DNA of 25,654 bases. Origin: Saprospiraceae bacterium UBA7328 (GTDB taxonomy: Bacteria; Bacteroidota; Bacteroidia; Chitinophagales; Saprospiraceae). The stretch lies in NCBI GenBank assembly GCA_002471345.1, contig DKPS01000211.1, forward strand, positions 1 to 25,654. The letters are read 5' to 3'. This document shows positions 7,895 to 16,267 of the stretch, one piece after another; the first letter of the stretch is position 1, and every line of letters begins with the position of its first letter. A program made the position numbers and the translations under genes. Under the pieces are notes generated by a model. That model was not told the origin of the DNA. It was given only the letters and a program-made list of their open reading frames with translations, and did no database searches.

Positions 7895-9529
7895 TCAGGC
7901 TTCTACCAATTTCTCACTCTGAGTATTCATGAATTCTCGGGCTTTAGCAACAAATGCCACAAAAATAGGATGAGGATTTTCAACAGTACTTTTGAGTTCT
8001 GGATGAAACTGAACACCAATGAAAAATGGATGATTCTCTAACTCAACTATCTCTACCAGACCAGTATATGGATTAACACCACTGGCTTTCATTCCATTTT
8101 CTTCCATCTCACTCATGTATGCATTGTTAAACTCATACCTGTGACGGTGTCTCTCCTGAATACTTTGAGTCCCATAGATTTTTTCAGCTAGTGAGCCTTC
8201 TTTGATATTACATTCATATGCTCCTAGTCTCATTGTTCCTCCTTTGGCTTTGATCATTTTTTGATCACTCATCAGGTCAATAATTGGATGAGGCGAGTTA
8301 TCATTGACCTCTGTAGAAGCTGCATCTGCTTTACTTAAAACATTTCTGAAAAAATCTATTACGGCACATTGCATTCCGAGGCAGATTCCAAAAAAAGGAA
8401 TATTGTTTTCCCGCGCATATTTTACGGTTTGAATTTTTCCTTCTATGCCTCTGTCTCCAAATCCAGGAGCTACTAAAATTCCGTGTAAATCATGAATATT
8501 CAGAGGAAGCAAATTCGAATCAGTAATTTGTTCAGAGTGAATCGGTATCACATTCACCTTACATTCGTTTTCTGCACCTGCATGGATAAATGACTCATAT
8601 ATCGATTTATAGGCATCGGGGAGTTCATTGTATTTCCCTACTAAAGCAATATTTACGGCAGATTTAGGCTTTTTCAGCCGTTGTAAAAAGTCATTCCATT
8701 TGGCCATATTGGGATCCTTAGGAATATCAAGTCTAAGTTTGTCTAAGGTTACAATATCCAATTTTTCTTTAAGCATCAAAATTGGAACCTCATAGATTGT
8801 CTTAGCATCTTTTGCTTCTATTACATTTCTTACATGCACATTGCAGAAGCGACTGATTTTATTTTTGATATCATCCGTAAGATCTACTTCTGTTCTACAA
8901 ACAATAATATCAGGTATAATTCCAGCTTTTTGGAGTTCTTTTACAGAATGCTGAGTTGGTTTAGTTTTATGTTCTTTGGCTGCATTAAGGTAAGGAATGA
9001 GAGTCAGGTGAATCACAACTGCATTATCATGTCCTAGATCCATCCTAATTTGCCTTACAGCTTCTAAGTATGGCAAAGATTCTATATCTCCTACTGTACC
9101 ACCTATTTCAGTGATTACTATATCATATTCCTTCTTTTGTTCAAATAGTCGAATTCTTCTCTTTATCTCATCGGTAATATGTGGTATGACTTGTACTGTT
9201 TTTCCTAAATAATCTCCTCTTCTCTCCCTATCTATTACAGTCTGATAAATCTTTCCTGTAGTAACATTATTAGCTTGAGAGGTACTGATATTGAGGTACC
9301 TCTCATAGTGCCCCAAGTCAAGGTCAGTTTCTGCACCATCATCAGTGACATAGCATTCACCATGCTCATATGGATTAAGTGTACCAGGATCTACATTGAT
9401 GTAAGGATCCAGTTTTTGAATGGTAACTTTAAAACCTCTTTCTTGAAGAAGTTTGCCTAGAGATGCGGCAATGATTCCTTTTCCTAATGATGAGGTTACC
9501 CCTCCCGTAACGAAAATGTATTTAGTCAT
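7895..9529 (-). CDS. pyrG: CTP synthase (glutamine-hydrolysing)
   Basis: 544 residues, full length. Makes CTP from UTP, ATP and glutamine, the last step of pyrimidine nucleotide synthesis. The synthetase domain (1 to about 267) opens with the P-loop GGVTSSLGKG and holds DPYINVDPGT and the HGECYVTDDGAETDLD UTP/Mg site. The class I glutamine amidotransferase domain (about 292-535) carries GICLGMQ with nucleophile C383 and FHPEL with H509 and E511. All catalytic residues are present. The ATG is fixed by the start of the conserved MTKYIFVTGG. The membrane-protein gene follows 17 bases downstream; a candidate promoter lies 78-85 bases upstream. Confidence 0.98.
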   Translation of the reverse strand: MTKYIFVTGGVTSSLGKGIIAASLGKLLQERGFKVTIQKLDPYINVDPGTLNPYEHGECYVTDDGAETDLDLGHYERYLNISTSQANNVTTGKIYQTVIDRERRGDYLGKTVQVIPHITDEIKRRIRLFEQKKEYDIVITEIGGTVGDIESLPYLEAVRQIRMDLGHDNAVVIHLTLIPYLNAAKEHKTKPTQHSVKELQKAGIIPDIIVCRTEVDLTDDIKNKISRFCNVHVRNVIEAKDAKTIYEVPILMLKEKLDIVTLDKLRLDIPKDPNMAKWNDFLQRLKKPKSAVNIALVGKYNELPDAYKSIYESFIHAGAENECKVNVIPIHSEQITDSNLLPLNIHDLHGILVAPGFGDRGIEGKIQTVKYARENNIPFFGICLGMQCAVIDFFRNVLSKADAASTEVNDNSPHPIIDLMSDQKMIKAKGGTMRLGAYECNIKEGSLAEKIYGTQSIQERHRHRYEFNNAYMSEMEENGMKASGVNPYTGLVEIVELENHPFFIGVQFHPELKSTVENPHPIFVAFVAKAREFMNTQSEKLVEA

Positions 9530-9606
9530 ACTAAGTATATATTTTGAAAAGAAATCAAGAAAAAGGTAAGTAGAACACCTAAAACTTAAATTTCCATTAC
9601 GGAATA

Positions 9607-9614
9607 CAAAGGTA
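9607..9614 (-). promoter_or_regulatory. Candidate -7 promoter element for pyrG
   Basis: Read on the minus strand this is TACCTTTG, an exact TAnnTTTG match, 78-85 bases upstream of the pyrG ATG. No clear -33 TTTG lies at the expected distance. It would give a 5' leader of about 70 nt and separate pyrG from the ankyrin gene upstream. Confidence 0.4.
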
Positions 9615-9685
9615 GTACATATGTTTAGAACTAATCCCGAATTCAGACTATAATTCTGGAGATTGCCCTAGATCTTTAATATGAT

Positions 9686-10414
9686 TTATTCCAGAAGGAA
9701 ATCTCCAATCAGATTCCAATCCATTGTATTACCCCATCCTTGTCCATGATCACTAGTATTCTTCGTAATATGATCAGGATGAATTCTGTGCTCACCAAAG
9801 GCCAATAACGATAATATTGATCCAGGGCGGAGATGTATACTAGCCCATGAAAGAGGACTATCTCCATTTATATCTTTAGCAGATTTATCAGCGCCATTGT
9901 CCAATAGAAATTTAATCGTTTGAACGTCGGCATAGGCTGCTGCGCGATGAAGAGGTGTTTCTCCTTTTGTTCGTACATCCCGTATAAATGCCCCAGTTTC
10001 TAGATTAGGCAGTGTTGGAGAATTGATATTTGCTCCTTTTTCAACCAAAAGTTTAACAGTATAGAAATAATATGGTCTGCCTGCCTTGGCCAGAGCATTA
10101 TGTAAAGGGGTTTCTTCAGTTTTATCTACGTGTGCATTCACATCAGCTCCTTGATTGATTAAGAAATCACATACCTTCCAATGTCCAAAAAATGAGGCAT
10201 GCCCTAACTCTCTGTTGAGATCAATACTACTCAAATCTCCCCCCCGATCCAAAATCGCTCTCATCGCTGTTAGATCGTTAAAATACACAAGCCACTGAAT
10301 TGGTTTCACTTCACCCTCCTGAAGAATTTCTTTCCAACCAGAATGTTCAAAAAGGTGAAAAATGAAATCTGTTCTTCCTCGACTTATTTTATTTATTATC
10401 TGCTGAACTGTCAT
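9686..10414 (-). CDS. Ankyrin repeat protein
   Basis: 242 residues, without signal peptide or membrane segment, so probably cytoplasmic. The ankyrin pattern is visible as about five repeats: LGHASFFGHWKVCDFLINQGADVNAH, ETPLHNALAKA..TVKLLVEKGANINS, and GETPLHRAAAYADVQTIKFLLDNGADKSA, followed by GDSPLSWASIH. The longer loop between the middle repeats (PTLPNLETGAFIRD) and the non-repeat C-terminus ending NLIGDFLLE are peculiar to this protein. Ankyrin repeats bind other proteins; no partner can be inferred. It starts 118 bases from glpD on the opposite strand and ends 156 bases before pyrG. Confidence 0.85.
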   Translation of the reverse strand: MTVQQIINKISRGRTDFIFHLFEHSGWKEILQEGEVKPIQWLVYFNDLTAMRAILDRGGDLSSIDLNRELGHASFFGHWKVCDFLINQGADVNAHVDKTEETPLHNALAKAGRPYYFYTVKLLVEKGANINSPTLPNLETGAFIRDVRTKGETPLHRAAAYADVQTIKFLLDNGADKSAKDINGDSPLSWASIHLRPGSILSLLAFGEHRIHPDHITKNTSDHGQGWGNTMDWNLIGDFLLE

Positions 10415-10485
10415 TCCTATACTTTGTTATTCAATTGAGCCATATAATATTCTGTACTAATTTCAGTGGTTGCCAATTAGAAGTC

Positions 10486-10493
10486 TACTTTTG
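10486..10493 (+). promoter_or_regulatory. Candidate -7 promoter element for glpD
   Basis: TACTTTTG matches TAnnTTTG exactly, 39-46 bases upstream of the glpD GTG. A weak -33 candidate, TTTC at 10461-10464, sits 21 bases before it. Transcription would begin near 10500, leaving a leader of about 30 nt. The gap is shared with the divergent ankyrin gene. Confidence 0.45.
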
Positions 10494-10531
10494 CAACTTG
10501 CATTAAGATAATCCCTTTAATTAAAAGGATA

Positions 10532-12199
10532 GTGAATAACAATAATACACCCATCTCTTTTTCATCCTTAGACAGAAAAAAACATCTAAGCTCATTACAA
10601 TCTCAAACTTTTGATCTGATTGTCATTGGAGGCGGGGCGACTGGCTGTGGAATTGCCCTAGATGCTGCATCAAGGGGCATGAAGACCGCTCTGATTGAAA
10701 AAGAAGACTTTGCATCTGGTACAAGTAGCAAATCTACTAAATTGATTCATGGAGGTCTTAGATACTTAAAGCAACTAGAGATAGGTCTTGTAAATGAAAC
10801 AGGAACAGAACGAGCAATTGTTCACAAATTGGCACCCCATTTAGTATTACCTGAAAAGATGCTCATGCCCATCGTTGAAAATGGTACCTATGGAAAATTA
10901 GCAGCTTCTTTTGGAGTAATGGTCTATGACATTCTTGCTGGGGTAAGAGGTGATGATAGACGTAAGATGTTAAATAAGGAAGAGACTTTAACCATAGCTC
11001 CTTTACTCAATCCTGACACCTTAAAAGGTGGCTGTTACTATGCAGAATATAGGACTGATGATGCACGACTATGCATAGAACTTGCTAAATCAGCTGTGAA
11101 ATTCGGGTGTACAGCGATTAATTACTGTGAAGTTGAAGATTTCATTTATGAGAATGGGCAAGTGAAGGGCGTAAAATGCCATGACCTTTTAGATAAAAAA
11201 TACATTATTGTTCAAGCCCAGCAAGTAGTTTCAGCAGCGGGCCCTTGGGTAGATATGCTCAGAAAATCAGATGGCTCGCTTGGAGGAAAAAGATTACACC
11301 TCACTAAAGGTGTCCATATTGTGGTTCCTCGAGATAAGCTACCTCTCAACCAATCTATATATTTTAATGTGCCAGATGGTAGGATGGTATTTGCCATTCC
11401 TCGAGGTAGAGCCACCTACATAGGTACTACTGATACCACATATAAAGGAAATAAGGATCGAGTTCTTGCAACTAAAGAGGATGCTGAATATCTGCTAAAA
11501 GCAATTGCTCATGGTTTTCCGACAATAGAAATTACATTGGAGGATATCGAGTCTAACTGGGCAGGACTAAGACCTCTTATTCATGAAGATGGCAAGTCTC
11601 CTTCTGAACTATCCAGAAGGGACGAAATATTTGAATCAGAATCTGGACTTATATCTATTGCAGGTGGAAAACTCACTGGATATAGAAAGATGGCACAACG
11701 CATTGTAGATAAAGTGAATAAGAGATTGGCTACCGATTTTGGATCATGTATTACTAAATCGATAGCATTGGGATCAAAACCAATGAATTCTGCACAAGAG
11801 GTAGACCAATATATTATTCATTTAGAAGGAGAAGTTTCAAGCCTGAGGCTTGATGCTTACCATGCATGGTATCTTGCTACTACTTATGGAAAGCAATCTG
11901 ATTTACTTATTAAGTATATGAGTTCAAATGATTTATCAGGAGAAACAGGACTTGCAAAATCAGAAATTTGGTTTGCTGTGCATTATGAAATGGTCAATAG
12001 TTTAGAAGACTTTTTCGTGAGAAGAACGGGTAGATTGTTCTTCAATATTCTCAGTGTACATCAAGTCAGACAGGTTGTAACCGACGATTTGGCAAAGTAT
12101 TTAAAATGGAATGACCAAATGAAATCTTCCGAAATTAAAAGGCTTGATGAACACCTGCACGATGCTACCTTCTATCATGAAAAAGAACTTTTGTCATAA
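10532..12199 (+). CDS. glpD: Glycerol-3-phosphate dehydrogenase, FAD-dependent
   Basis: 555 residues, the length of Bacillus-type GlpD. Oxidises sn-glycerol 3-phosphate to dihydroxyacetone phosphate at the membrane and passes electrons to quinone. The FAD-binding motif DLIVIGGGATGCG is at 28-40, followed by the family signatures SGTSSKSTKLIHGGLRYL and GAxGPWVD-like AAGPWVDML; the C-terminal helical domain (about 410-540) is complete. The start is a GTG: no ATG occurs in frame between the upstream TAG at 10478 and the FAD motif. AAAAGGA at 10523-10529 precedes the GTG by only two bases, too close for a standard Shine-Dalgarno. No glpF or glpK is in the window. Confidence 0.95.
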   Translation: MNNNNTPISFSSLDRKKHLSSLQSQTFDLIVIGGGATGCGIALDAASRGMKTALIEKEDFASGTSSKSTKLIHGGLRYLKQLEIGLVNETGTERAIVHKLAPHLVLPEKMLMPIVENGTYGKLAASFGVMVYDILAGVRGDDRRKMLNKEETLTIAPLLNPDTLKGGCYYAEYRTDDARLCIELAKSAVKFGCTAINYCEVEDFIYENGQVKGVKCHDLLDKKYIIVQAQQVVSAAGPWVDMLRKSDGSLGGKRLHLTKGVHIVVPRDKLPLNQSIYFNVPDGRMVFAIPRGRATYIGTTDTTYKGNKDRVLATKEDAEYLLKAIAHGFPTIEITLEDIESNWAGLRPLIHEDGKSPSELSRRDEIFESESGLISIAGGKLTGYRKMAQRIVDKVNKRLATDFGSCITKSIALGSKPMNSAQEVDQYIIHLEGEVSSLRLDAYHAWYLATTYGKQSDLLIKYMSSNDLSGETGLAKSEIWFAVHYEMVNSLEDFFVRRTGRLFFNILSVHQVRQVVTDDLAKYLKWNDQMKSSEIKRLDEHLHDATFYHEKELLS

Positions 12200-12230
12200 T
12201 GGTTAGGGGCTCTATTGATCAATTTCTACA

Positions 12231-12437
12231 TTATAAAATTTCTTCTTCATTCAAGATCTTACGAGCCTCCACAGCATGATCTTCATCCACATATAATTGT
12301 ATATCTCCGAATAGGCCTGCATGAGCAGAGTCCATTTTGTCCACAGGAAAAGATGGAATTCCTGCTAATTCTAATGCGTGCTGTGCTGTCTTTATTTTAA
12401 GGTGAGAGACACTAAACATAACTTTTTGCTTTTCCAC
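12231..12437 (-). CDS. DUF2007-family small protein (putative signal-transducing protein)
   Basis: 68 residues. The sequence AQHALELAGIPSFPVDK...GDIQLYVDEDHAVEARKIL matches the DUF2007 pattern, in which an Ala-rich helix leads to AGIPxxxxD and a late xIxLxVxExDxxxAxxIL strand-helix. These proteins are small ACT-like folds found alone or as add-on domains; their role is not known. The first start is GTG at 12437; an internal ATG six codons later (12419) would shorten it to 62 residues, and I cannot choose firmly. It converges with glpD across 31 bases. An overlapping plus-strand frame is a shadow without family features. Confidence 0.78.
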   Translation of the reverse strand: MEKQKVMFSVSHLKIKTAQHALELAGIPSFPVDKMDSAHAGLFGDIQLYVDEDHAVEARKILNEEEIL

Positions 12438-12519
12438 AGAATATGCTCTTTTGATTTAGTAAACAAACAAAATTGAAGGATAGAAAGTTTCTGATTTGAG
12501 TACTTGATAGAATAAAATA

Positions 12520-12551
12520 TTTGGAATTTAGGAAAACGCTCATTATTATTG
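12520..12551 (+). promoter_or_regulatory. Promoter of the ABC/GntR operon
   Basis: TTTG (12520-12523), then 20 bases, then TATTATTG (12544-12551), which matches TAnnTTTG at all but one base. The spacing is right for the Bacteroidota sigma factor. The start point would fall near 12557-12560, inside the palindrome at 12554-12575. Confidence 0.55.
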
Positions 12552-12553
12552 TG

Positions 12554-12575
12554 GTGTATTAGTACAATAATACAC
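12554..12575. promoter_or_regulatory. Palindromic operator, probable GntR (YtrA-type) binding site
   Basis: Perfect 8-bp inverted repeat GTGTATTA (12554-12561) and TAATACAC (12568-12575) with a 6-base spacer GTACAA. It is 14 bases upstream of the ATPase ATG, directly after the predicted -7 element, and covers the likely transcription start. GntR regulators of the YtrA group typically bind such repeats in front of their own ABC transporter operons, and the regulator gene is the third gene here. Binding would block transcription, giving autorepression relieved by an unknown signal. Confidence 0.7.
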
Positions 12576-12589
12576 TAACATTCACAACA

Positions 12590-13438
12590 ATGATTTCAAT
12601 ATCCGATCTCACTTTTCAATATCCCTCGGGCAAAAGCGTATTCAAGAATCTCAGCCTTCAATTGAAAGCAGGAAAAATTTATGGCTTACTAGGGAAGAAT
12701 GGAGCAGGAAAAACTACACTGATAAAGAACATCCTGGGATTAAGAAGGCCACAGCAAGGGACTATCAATACATTTGACCATAATCCTGGAAAAAGAGAAT
12801 TGAGTCTTTTGCAGCAGTACTTTTTTATTCCTGAGGATCCATTCATCCCAGAAGTAAGCATGAAAGAGTATATAGATAGATACGCTCCATTTTATCCCAA
12901 TTTTAAAATTGAAAAGTTTTTACAACTGCTGAAAGAGTTTGATTTGGAGCGAAACATTCATCTAAAGAATCTTTCATTTGGCCAAAAGAAAAAAGCCCTT
13001 ATTGCTTTTGCCATTGCAACTTATACTCCGCTTCTCATCATGGATGAACCAACAAATGGATTAGACATACCGTCTAAAAAACAATTTAGAAAAATTATAA
13101 GCCACATAGCCGATGAGGGGAGGCTCTTTATAATAAGTACGCACCAAATAAGGGATTTACATAGCCTTATTGATCACGTCTTGCTCATAGATGAAGGGCA
13201 CGTAGTAGTAAATCATGATATGCTTCATATCTCTGATGCACTTTCTTTTGACGTACATCGTAATGAGCTTGATGACTCAATGGTCATATATCAAGAAAGG
13301 GTGCCAGGTGGCTATCTTGCTATTACTGAAGGCGGGAATGATGATTATCTGGAGGTAGACTTAGAAGTACTCTTTAATGCCATAATCACTAAAAAAGAAC
13401 AAATCACTCATCTGCTCAAATCTAATACCTATGCATAG
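12590..13438 (+). CDS. ABC transporter ATP-binding protein
   Basis: 282 residues. Single nucleotide-binding domain with Walker A GKNGAGKT (35-42), signature LSFGQ (128-132), Walker B LLIMDEP (148-154), NGLD D-loop and switch H185 (ISTHQ). The FAIATYTPLLIMDEPTNGLD context and the short alpha-helical region fit export-type or YtrB-like ATPases that pair with one membrane protein. Its last codons overlap the permease start by 8 bases, so translation is coupled. A tail of about 70 residues after the H-loop (about 210-282) is not part of the core fold. What it moves is unknown; genes of this layout in Gram-positives respond to cell-wall-active compounds. Confidence 0.92.
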   Translation: MISISDLTFQYPSGKSVFKNLSLQLKAGKIYGLLGKNGAGKTTLIKNILGLRRPQQGTINTFDHNPGKRELSLLQQYFFIPEDPFIPEVSMKEYIDRYAPFYPNFKIEKFLQLLKEFDLERNIHLKNLSFGQKKKALIAFAIATYTPLLIMDEPTNGLDIPSKKQFRKIISHIADEGRLFIISTHQIRDLHSLIDHVLLIDEGHVVVNHDMLHISDALSFDVHRNELDDSMVIYQERVPGGYLAITEGGNDDYLEVDLEVLFNAIITKKEQITHLLKSNTYA

Positions 13439-14321
13439 AGCTACGACTAAAACTAAGAGGCTTATGTGGCTTTTGACCAATGAATTAAAATTAAAGAAGA
13501 ATCAATATCTACTCATAGTCTTGACTGCTTTTGCCGCACTCACCTATTTGTTCTTCAATCCAACCTTTTCCTTTTCAGGAATGATTGATTCTCTATTAAA
13601 CCCTAGTTCTGTAGTCACCACAAATGGTCGGACAATAATGTATTTTGGTAATGGGATGACAATTCCTAAAGTCGATTTAAAATTTCATCTTGATTTCTTT
13701 CCAAATGCATTATTAATTGTAGGCAGCATAATCACAAGCCTTTCATTTATAGAATATAATTCTGAATCAAGCAGAAGATTTCACATCTCGTTACCTGCAA
13801 AATCAACTGAAAAATGGATTGTAAAGGTCATGTGGTCCCTTGTAATATTTCCGCTTCTCTTTTTACTTCTCTATCACTTGTTTGCATTAATAACATATAG
13901 CTGGGGAACTGGAATGGGAAAAGAATATGTAAAGATTTCATTTCTGGATATTTATATATGGCGATATATGTTTCTTCACTTTGTTCTTCAAAGTTTCATA
14001 ATTGCAGCGTCTTCTTTTTTTAGAAAATATGCAGCAATCAAAGTTCTACTATCAGGTCTTGCTTTTTATCTGTTTACCATAGCAATGAGAAACATTCTGG
14101 TCTTTTCTTTTTTTCCCGGTCACGATATAGAAAAAATGGGTGGTTTTTTTAGTCCAGTTGGCTGGAAATCTTACTTATTAGGTGCTCAATTGAATGCTTC
14201 AGACATCACTTTAAAGTATCCTTCTATATTCAATGATTACTTCTATGGAATTCTTGGTGTATCGATCTTTATAGGAACACTTTACTTGAGCTATTGTCGA
14301 TTTAGTGAATATGAAGCCTAG
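13431..14321 (+). CDS. ABC transporter membrane subunit
   Basis: 296 residues with about six hydrophobic segments: near 27-46, 98-118, 134-158, 180-198, 205-228 and 268-290. A long hydrophilic stretch after the first helix (about 47-95) should face outside. No sequence family is recognised beyond the general ABC-2 shape. The ATG at 13431 overlaps the ATPase gene by 8 bases; an internal ATG at codon 12 is an alternative. The ATPase lies before it and the GntR regulator begins 9 bases after its stop, so it is the membrane half of this transporter. Confidence 0.82.
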   Translation: MHRATTKTKRLMWLLTNELKLKKNQYLLIVLTAFAALTYLFFNPTFSFSGMIDSLLNPSSVVTTNGRTIMYFGNGMTIPKVDLKFHLDFFPNALLIVGSIITSLSFIEYNSESSRRFHISLPAKSTEKWIVKVMWSLVIFPLLFLLLYHLFALITYSWGTGMGKEYVKISFLDIYIWRYMFLHFVLQSFIIAASSFFRKYAAIKVLLSGLAFYLFTIAMRNILVFSFFPGHDIEKMGGFFSPVGWKSYLLGAQLNASDITLKYPSIFNDYFYGILGVSIFIGTLYLSYCRFSEYEA

Positions 14322-14330
14322 AGGAAAATC

Positions 14331-14699
14331 ATGAAATTCAACGACAACAGACCCATTTTCAAACAAATAGCTGATTACATATTGGATAATGTGGTAAGTG
14401 GAATATGGCAAGAAGGGGAAAGGCTCATATCTGTAAGAGAACTCGCATCAGAAATAGAAGTCAATCCAAATACAGTAGCTCGCACTTATGCTATGTTGAG
14501 TAATATGGGCATCATTTATAATCAAAGAGGTATAGGGTACTTCATTACAGCGAATGCTCAAGAAAAGTGTCTGTCACAGCTCAAACAGGAATTTATTGAA
14601 AATGAATTACCTGAATTATTTAGAAAAATGAATCTACTAGATTTGGATCTTGAACAAATTAAAAAATACTACGATGATCAAAAGAATGAAGAAAAGTGA
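14331..14699 (+). CDS. GntR-family transcriptional regulator, YtrA subfamily
   Basis: 122 residues. The winged helix-turn-helix covers about 8-72: PIFKQIADYILDNVVSGIWQ, then LISVRELASEIEVNPNTVARTYAMLSNMG and the wing GIIYNQRGIGYFIT. The remaining 45 residues are two short helices, too small for a FadR, HutC or aminotransferase-type effector domain. A short helical tail is the mark of the YtrA subfamily, which usually regulates its own ABC operon. It is the third gene of such an operon and the palindrome at 12554-12575 is a fitting operator. Its effector is unknown. The last 26 bases overlap the next gene. Confidence 0.93.
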   Translation: MKFNDNRPIFKQIADYILDNVVSGIWQEGERLISVRELASEIEVNPNTVARTYAMLSNMGIIYNQRGIGYFITANAQEKCLSQLKQEFIENELPELFRKMNLLDLDLEQIKKYYDDQKNEEK

Positions 14700-15570
14700 C
14701 CGCATAGTATTATTTACCGTTCTGACTATACTCAGCGCTATTATTGCACATACTTTCTATATTAAAAATAACGTCTCTCCTTACAAAACAACTTGCAGAG
14801 CTGGATTAGAATTGGGAAAAGGGGAGTTCTTTGAAGATGAATGTTTCCTGTCCTATTCTCATTTATATTCTGCTGTTCCTGATGTGGAATTAGTGAGTGG
14901 CAATAGTAATTTTGTAAAAGTGGAAGGCTATGAAAATGCATGGTGGGTTCAGCATATGGAAGTCCGGAATGATACTTTATTTATAAGCAAAATAGATAAA
15001 TGTATGCCAAGATATGTGACAGATGAATCTATAAATGCAGTGAAGTATTTTGTAGCAGCAGATAATCTGAAGAGTATCACTGTTGGACCAAGTGGGAGCA
15101 TCACACATCCGCTCAAACCTTATGGAAGCTATGAAGACGGGAGGCCGGCTTATAAAAAACATGAACTTGAAAAGCACACATTCAGATATGACGATATCAC
15201 ACTTAATTTGATTGGTAATGGATTTGTAAAATTGATCGTAGAAGGTAGAAAAATGACCCTAAATTTTCTATCAACTAAATCAGGTGCAATGAGAACTGGA
15301 GTTTCAAATACAATAACAGGGTTAACTGAGGAACTTCATATTGATAAAATTGAAAACAATATAAACCTGATGGCTACCAATCTAGAAAGCCACCATGTCA
15401 CAATTAATCAATCAAAGAAAAAAGAAAAAGAGCTATCAGGAAATATAGATATTAAGGTAAAAGATAGGTTAGAGGCTTTCTTATATACAGGAATCGATGT
15501 GTCCTATAAAGGTAATCCGAACATCATCAAAGAAGAAACAGGATATGGAAGGTTATTGAATGTGAACTAA
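14674..15570 (+). CDS. Membrane-anchored GIN/DUF2807-like protein
   Basis: About 298 residues. One N-terminal hydrophobic helix (FTVLTILSAIIAHTFYI) follows a basic MIKRMKKSDR, so the rest should be outside the inner membrane. The body is beta-rich and resembles head-GIN domains: VELVSGNSNFVKVEG near the start, alternating ITLNLIGNGFVKLIVEG, NITGL and NLMATNL strands, and GIDVSYKGNPNIIKEETGYG at the end, where GIN domains have a YxGxPxI...GxG motif. Similarity is moderate. Starts at 14650 (TTG), 14674 (ATG) and 14686 (ATG) are possible; 14674 is chosen because TTG is unlikely. It overlaps the GntR gene by 26 bases, so it belongs to the operon, perhaps as a sensor or accessory of the transporter. 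Confidence 0.7.
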   Translation: MIKRMKKSDRIVLFTVLTILSAIIAHTFYIKNNVSPYKTTCRAGLELGKGEFFEDECFLSYSHLYSAVPDVELVSGNSNFVKVEGYENAWWVQHMEVRNDTLFISKIDKCMPRYVTDESINAVKYFVAADNLKSITVGPSGSITHPLKPYGSYEDGRPAYKKHELEKHTFRYDDITLNLIGNGFVKLIVEGRKMTLNFLSTKSGAMRTGVSNTITGLTEELHIDKIENNINLMATNLESHHVTINQSKKKEKELSGNIDIKVKDRLEAFLYTGIDVSYKGNPNIIKEETGYGRLLNVN

Positions 15571-15676
15571 GATTTCATTTAACTAGTAGTCTACCTTCTT
15601 AGGTCTTATATCGCCAGATAAAAAGATGAACCATTTTTTCGTTCTGTACTTTTTCTAAAAATGATACTTTCACAAA

Positions 15677-16234
15677 ATGAATCAGCTACTCATACTAGAA
15701 GTATCAGCTACAATTTTGGGTGTAATCTATCTTGTTCTTCTTATCAAAGAAATTATTTGGTGTTGGCTCTTCGGTGCGGTAAGCTCTTTACTTAGCATTA
15801 TTCTCTTTTTCCAGTTGCAATTGTATTCTGAGGCCATTCTCTATTCATTCTATGTTGTAATGGCAGCATATGGATACCTCATATGGAAGAAAGGTCAAGA
15901 TGGAAAGGAGCTGCCCATATCAGATATGATGCCCTCCAAAAAAATTATTTCTATTGCAGGTGGTTTAATTCTTGGTTTAACTCTTGGCTTTGGAATGAAT
16001 AAGTATACGGATGCAGATCTTCCCTTTGCAGATGCACAAACCACTGCATTTAGTTTTATCGCAACATTTCTGGAGGCACACAAAATAGTCTTTGGATGGA
16101 TCATTTGGATCGTGGTCAATGGAGCGACAATTGCACTCTATGGTTATAAAGGACTGTATTTTTATTCAGGTCTCATGGTAGTTTACCTAGCTCTTTCAGT
16201 ATATGGCTTCTTGGACTGGAAAAAGAAAATGTGA
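15677..16234 (+). CDS. pnuC: PnuC-family nicotinamide riboside (or related vitamin) transporter
   Basis: 185 residues with about seven hydrophobic helices. The Trp-rich IIWCWLFGAVSSLLS and the helix pair QLYSEAILYSFYVVMAAYGYLIWKK match the PnuC fold, and the C-terminus YKGLYFYSGLMVVYLALSVYGFLDWKK is the usual ending. PnuC proteins are facilitators that take up nicotinamide riboside; close relatives carry thiamine or riboflavin. No riboswitch is seen in the 106-base leader, and no NadR-like kinase gene follows, so the exact vitamin is uncertain. It converges with the coxIII gene over a likely terminator. Confidence 0.88.
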   Translation: MNQLLILEVSATILGVIYLVLLIKEIIWCWLFGAVSSLLSIILFFQLQLYSEAILYSFYVVMAAYGYLIWKKGQDGKELPISDMMPSKKIISIAGGLILGLTLGFGMNKYTDADLPFADAQTTAFSFIATFLEAHKIVFGWIIWIVVNGATIALYGYKGLYFYSGLMVVYLALSVYGFLDWKKKM

Positions 16235-16263
16235 CCAATTTCAGATAGGAACATTCACATTTT
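16226..16263. terminator. Possible bidirectional terminator between pnuC and the oxidase gene
   Basis: A 9-bp perfect inverted repeat, AAAATGTGA (16226-16234) and TCACATTTT (16255-16263), with a 20-base loop. The first arm covers the pnuC stop codon. T-rich DNA follows on both strands. The stem is AT-rich and the loop long, so strength is doubtful. Confidence 0.4.
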
Positions 16264-16267
16264 TAAA

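Noticed and set aside
14650..14673. TTG start for the GIN-like gene.
   Set aside because: ATG codons at 14674 and 14686 are better and still overlap the GntR gene.
15571..15676. Possible vitamin riboswitch before pnuC.
   Set aside because: The 106-base gap shows no TPP, NAD or other recognisable riboswitch core and only weak hairpins.
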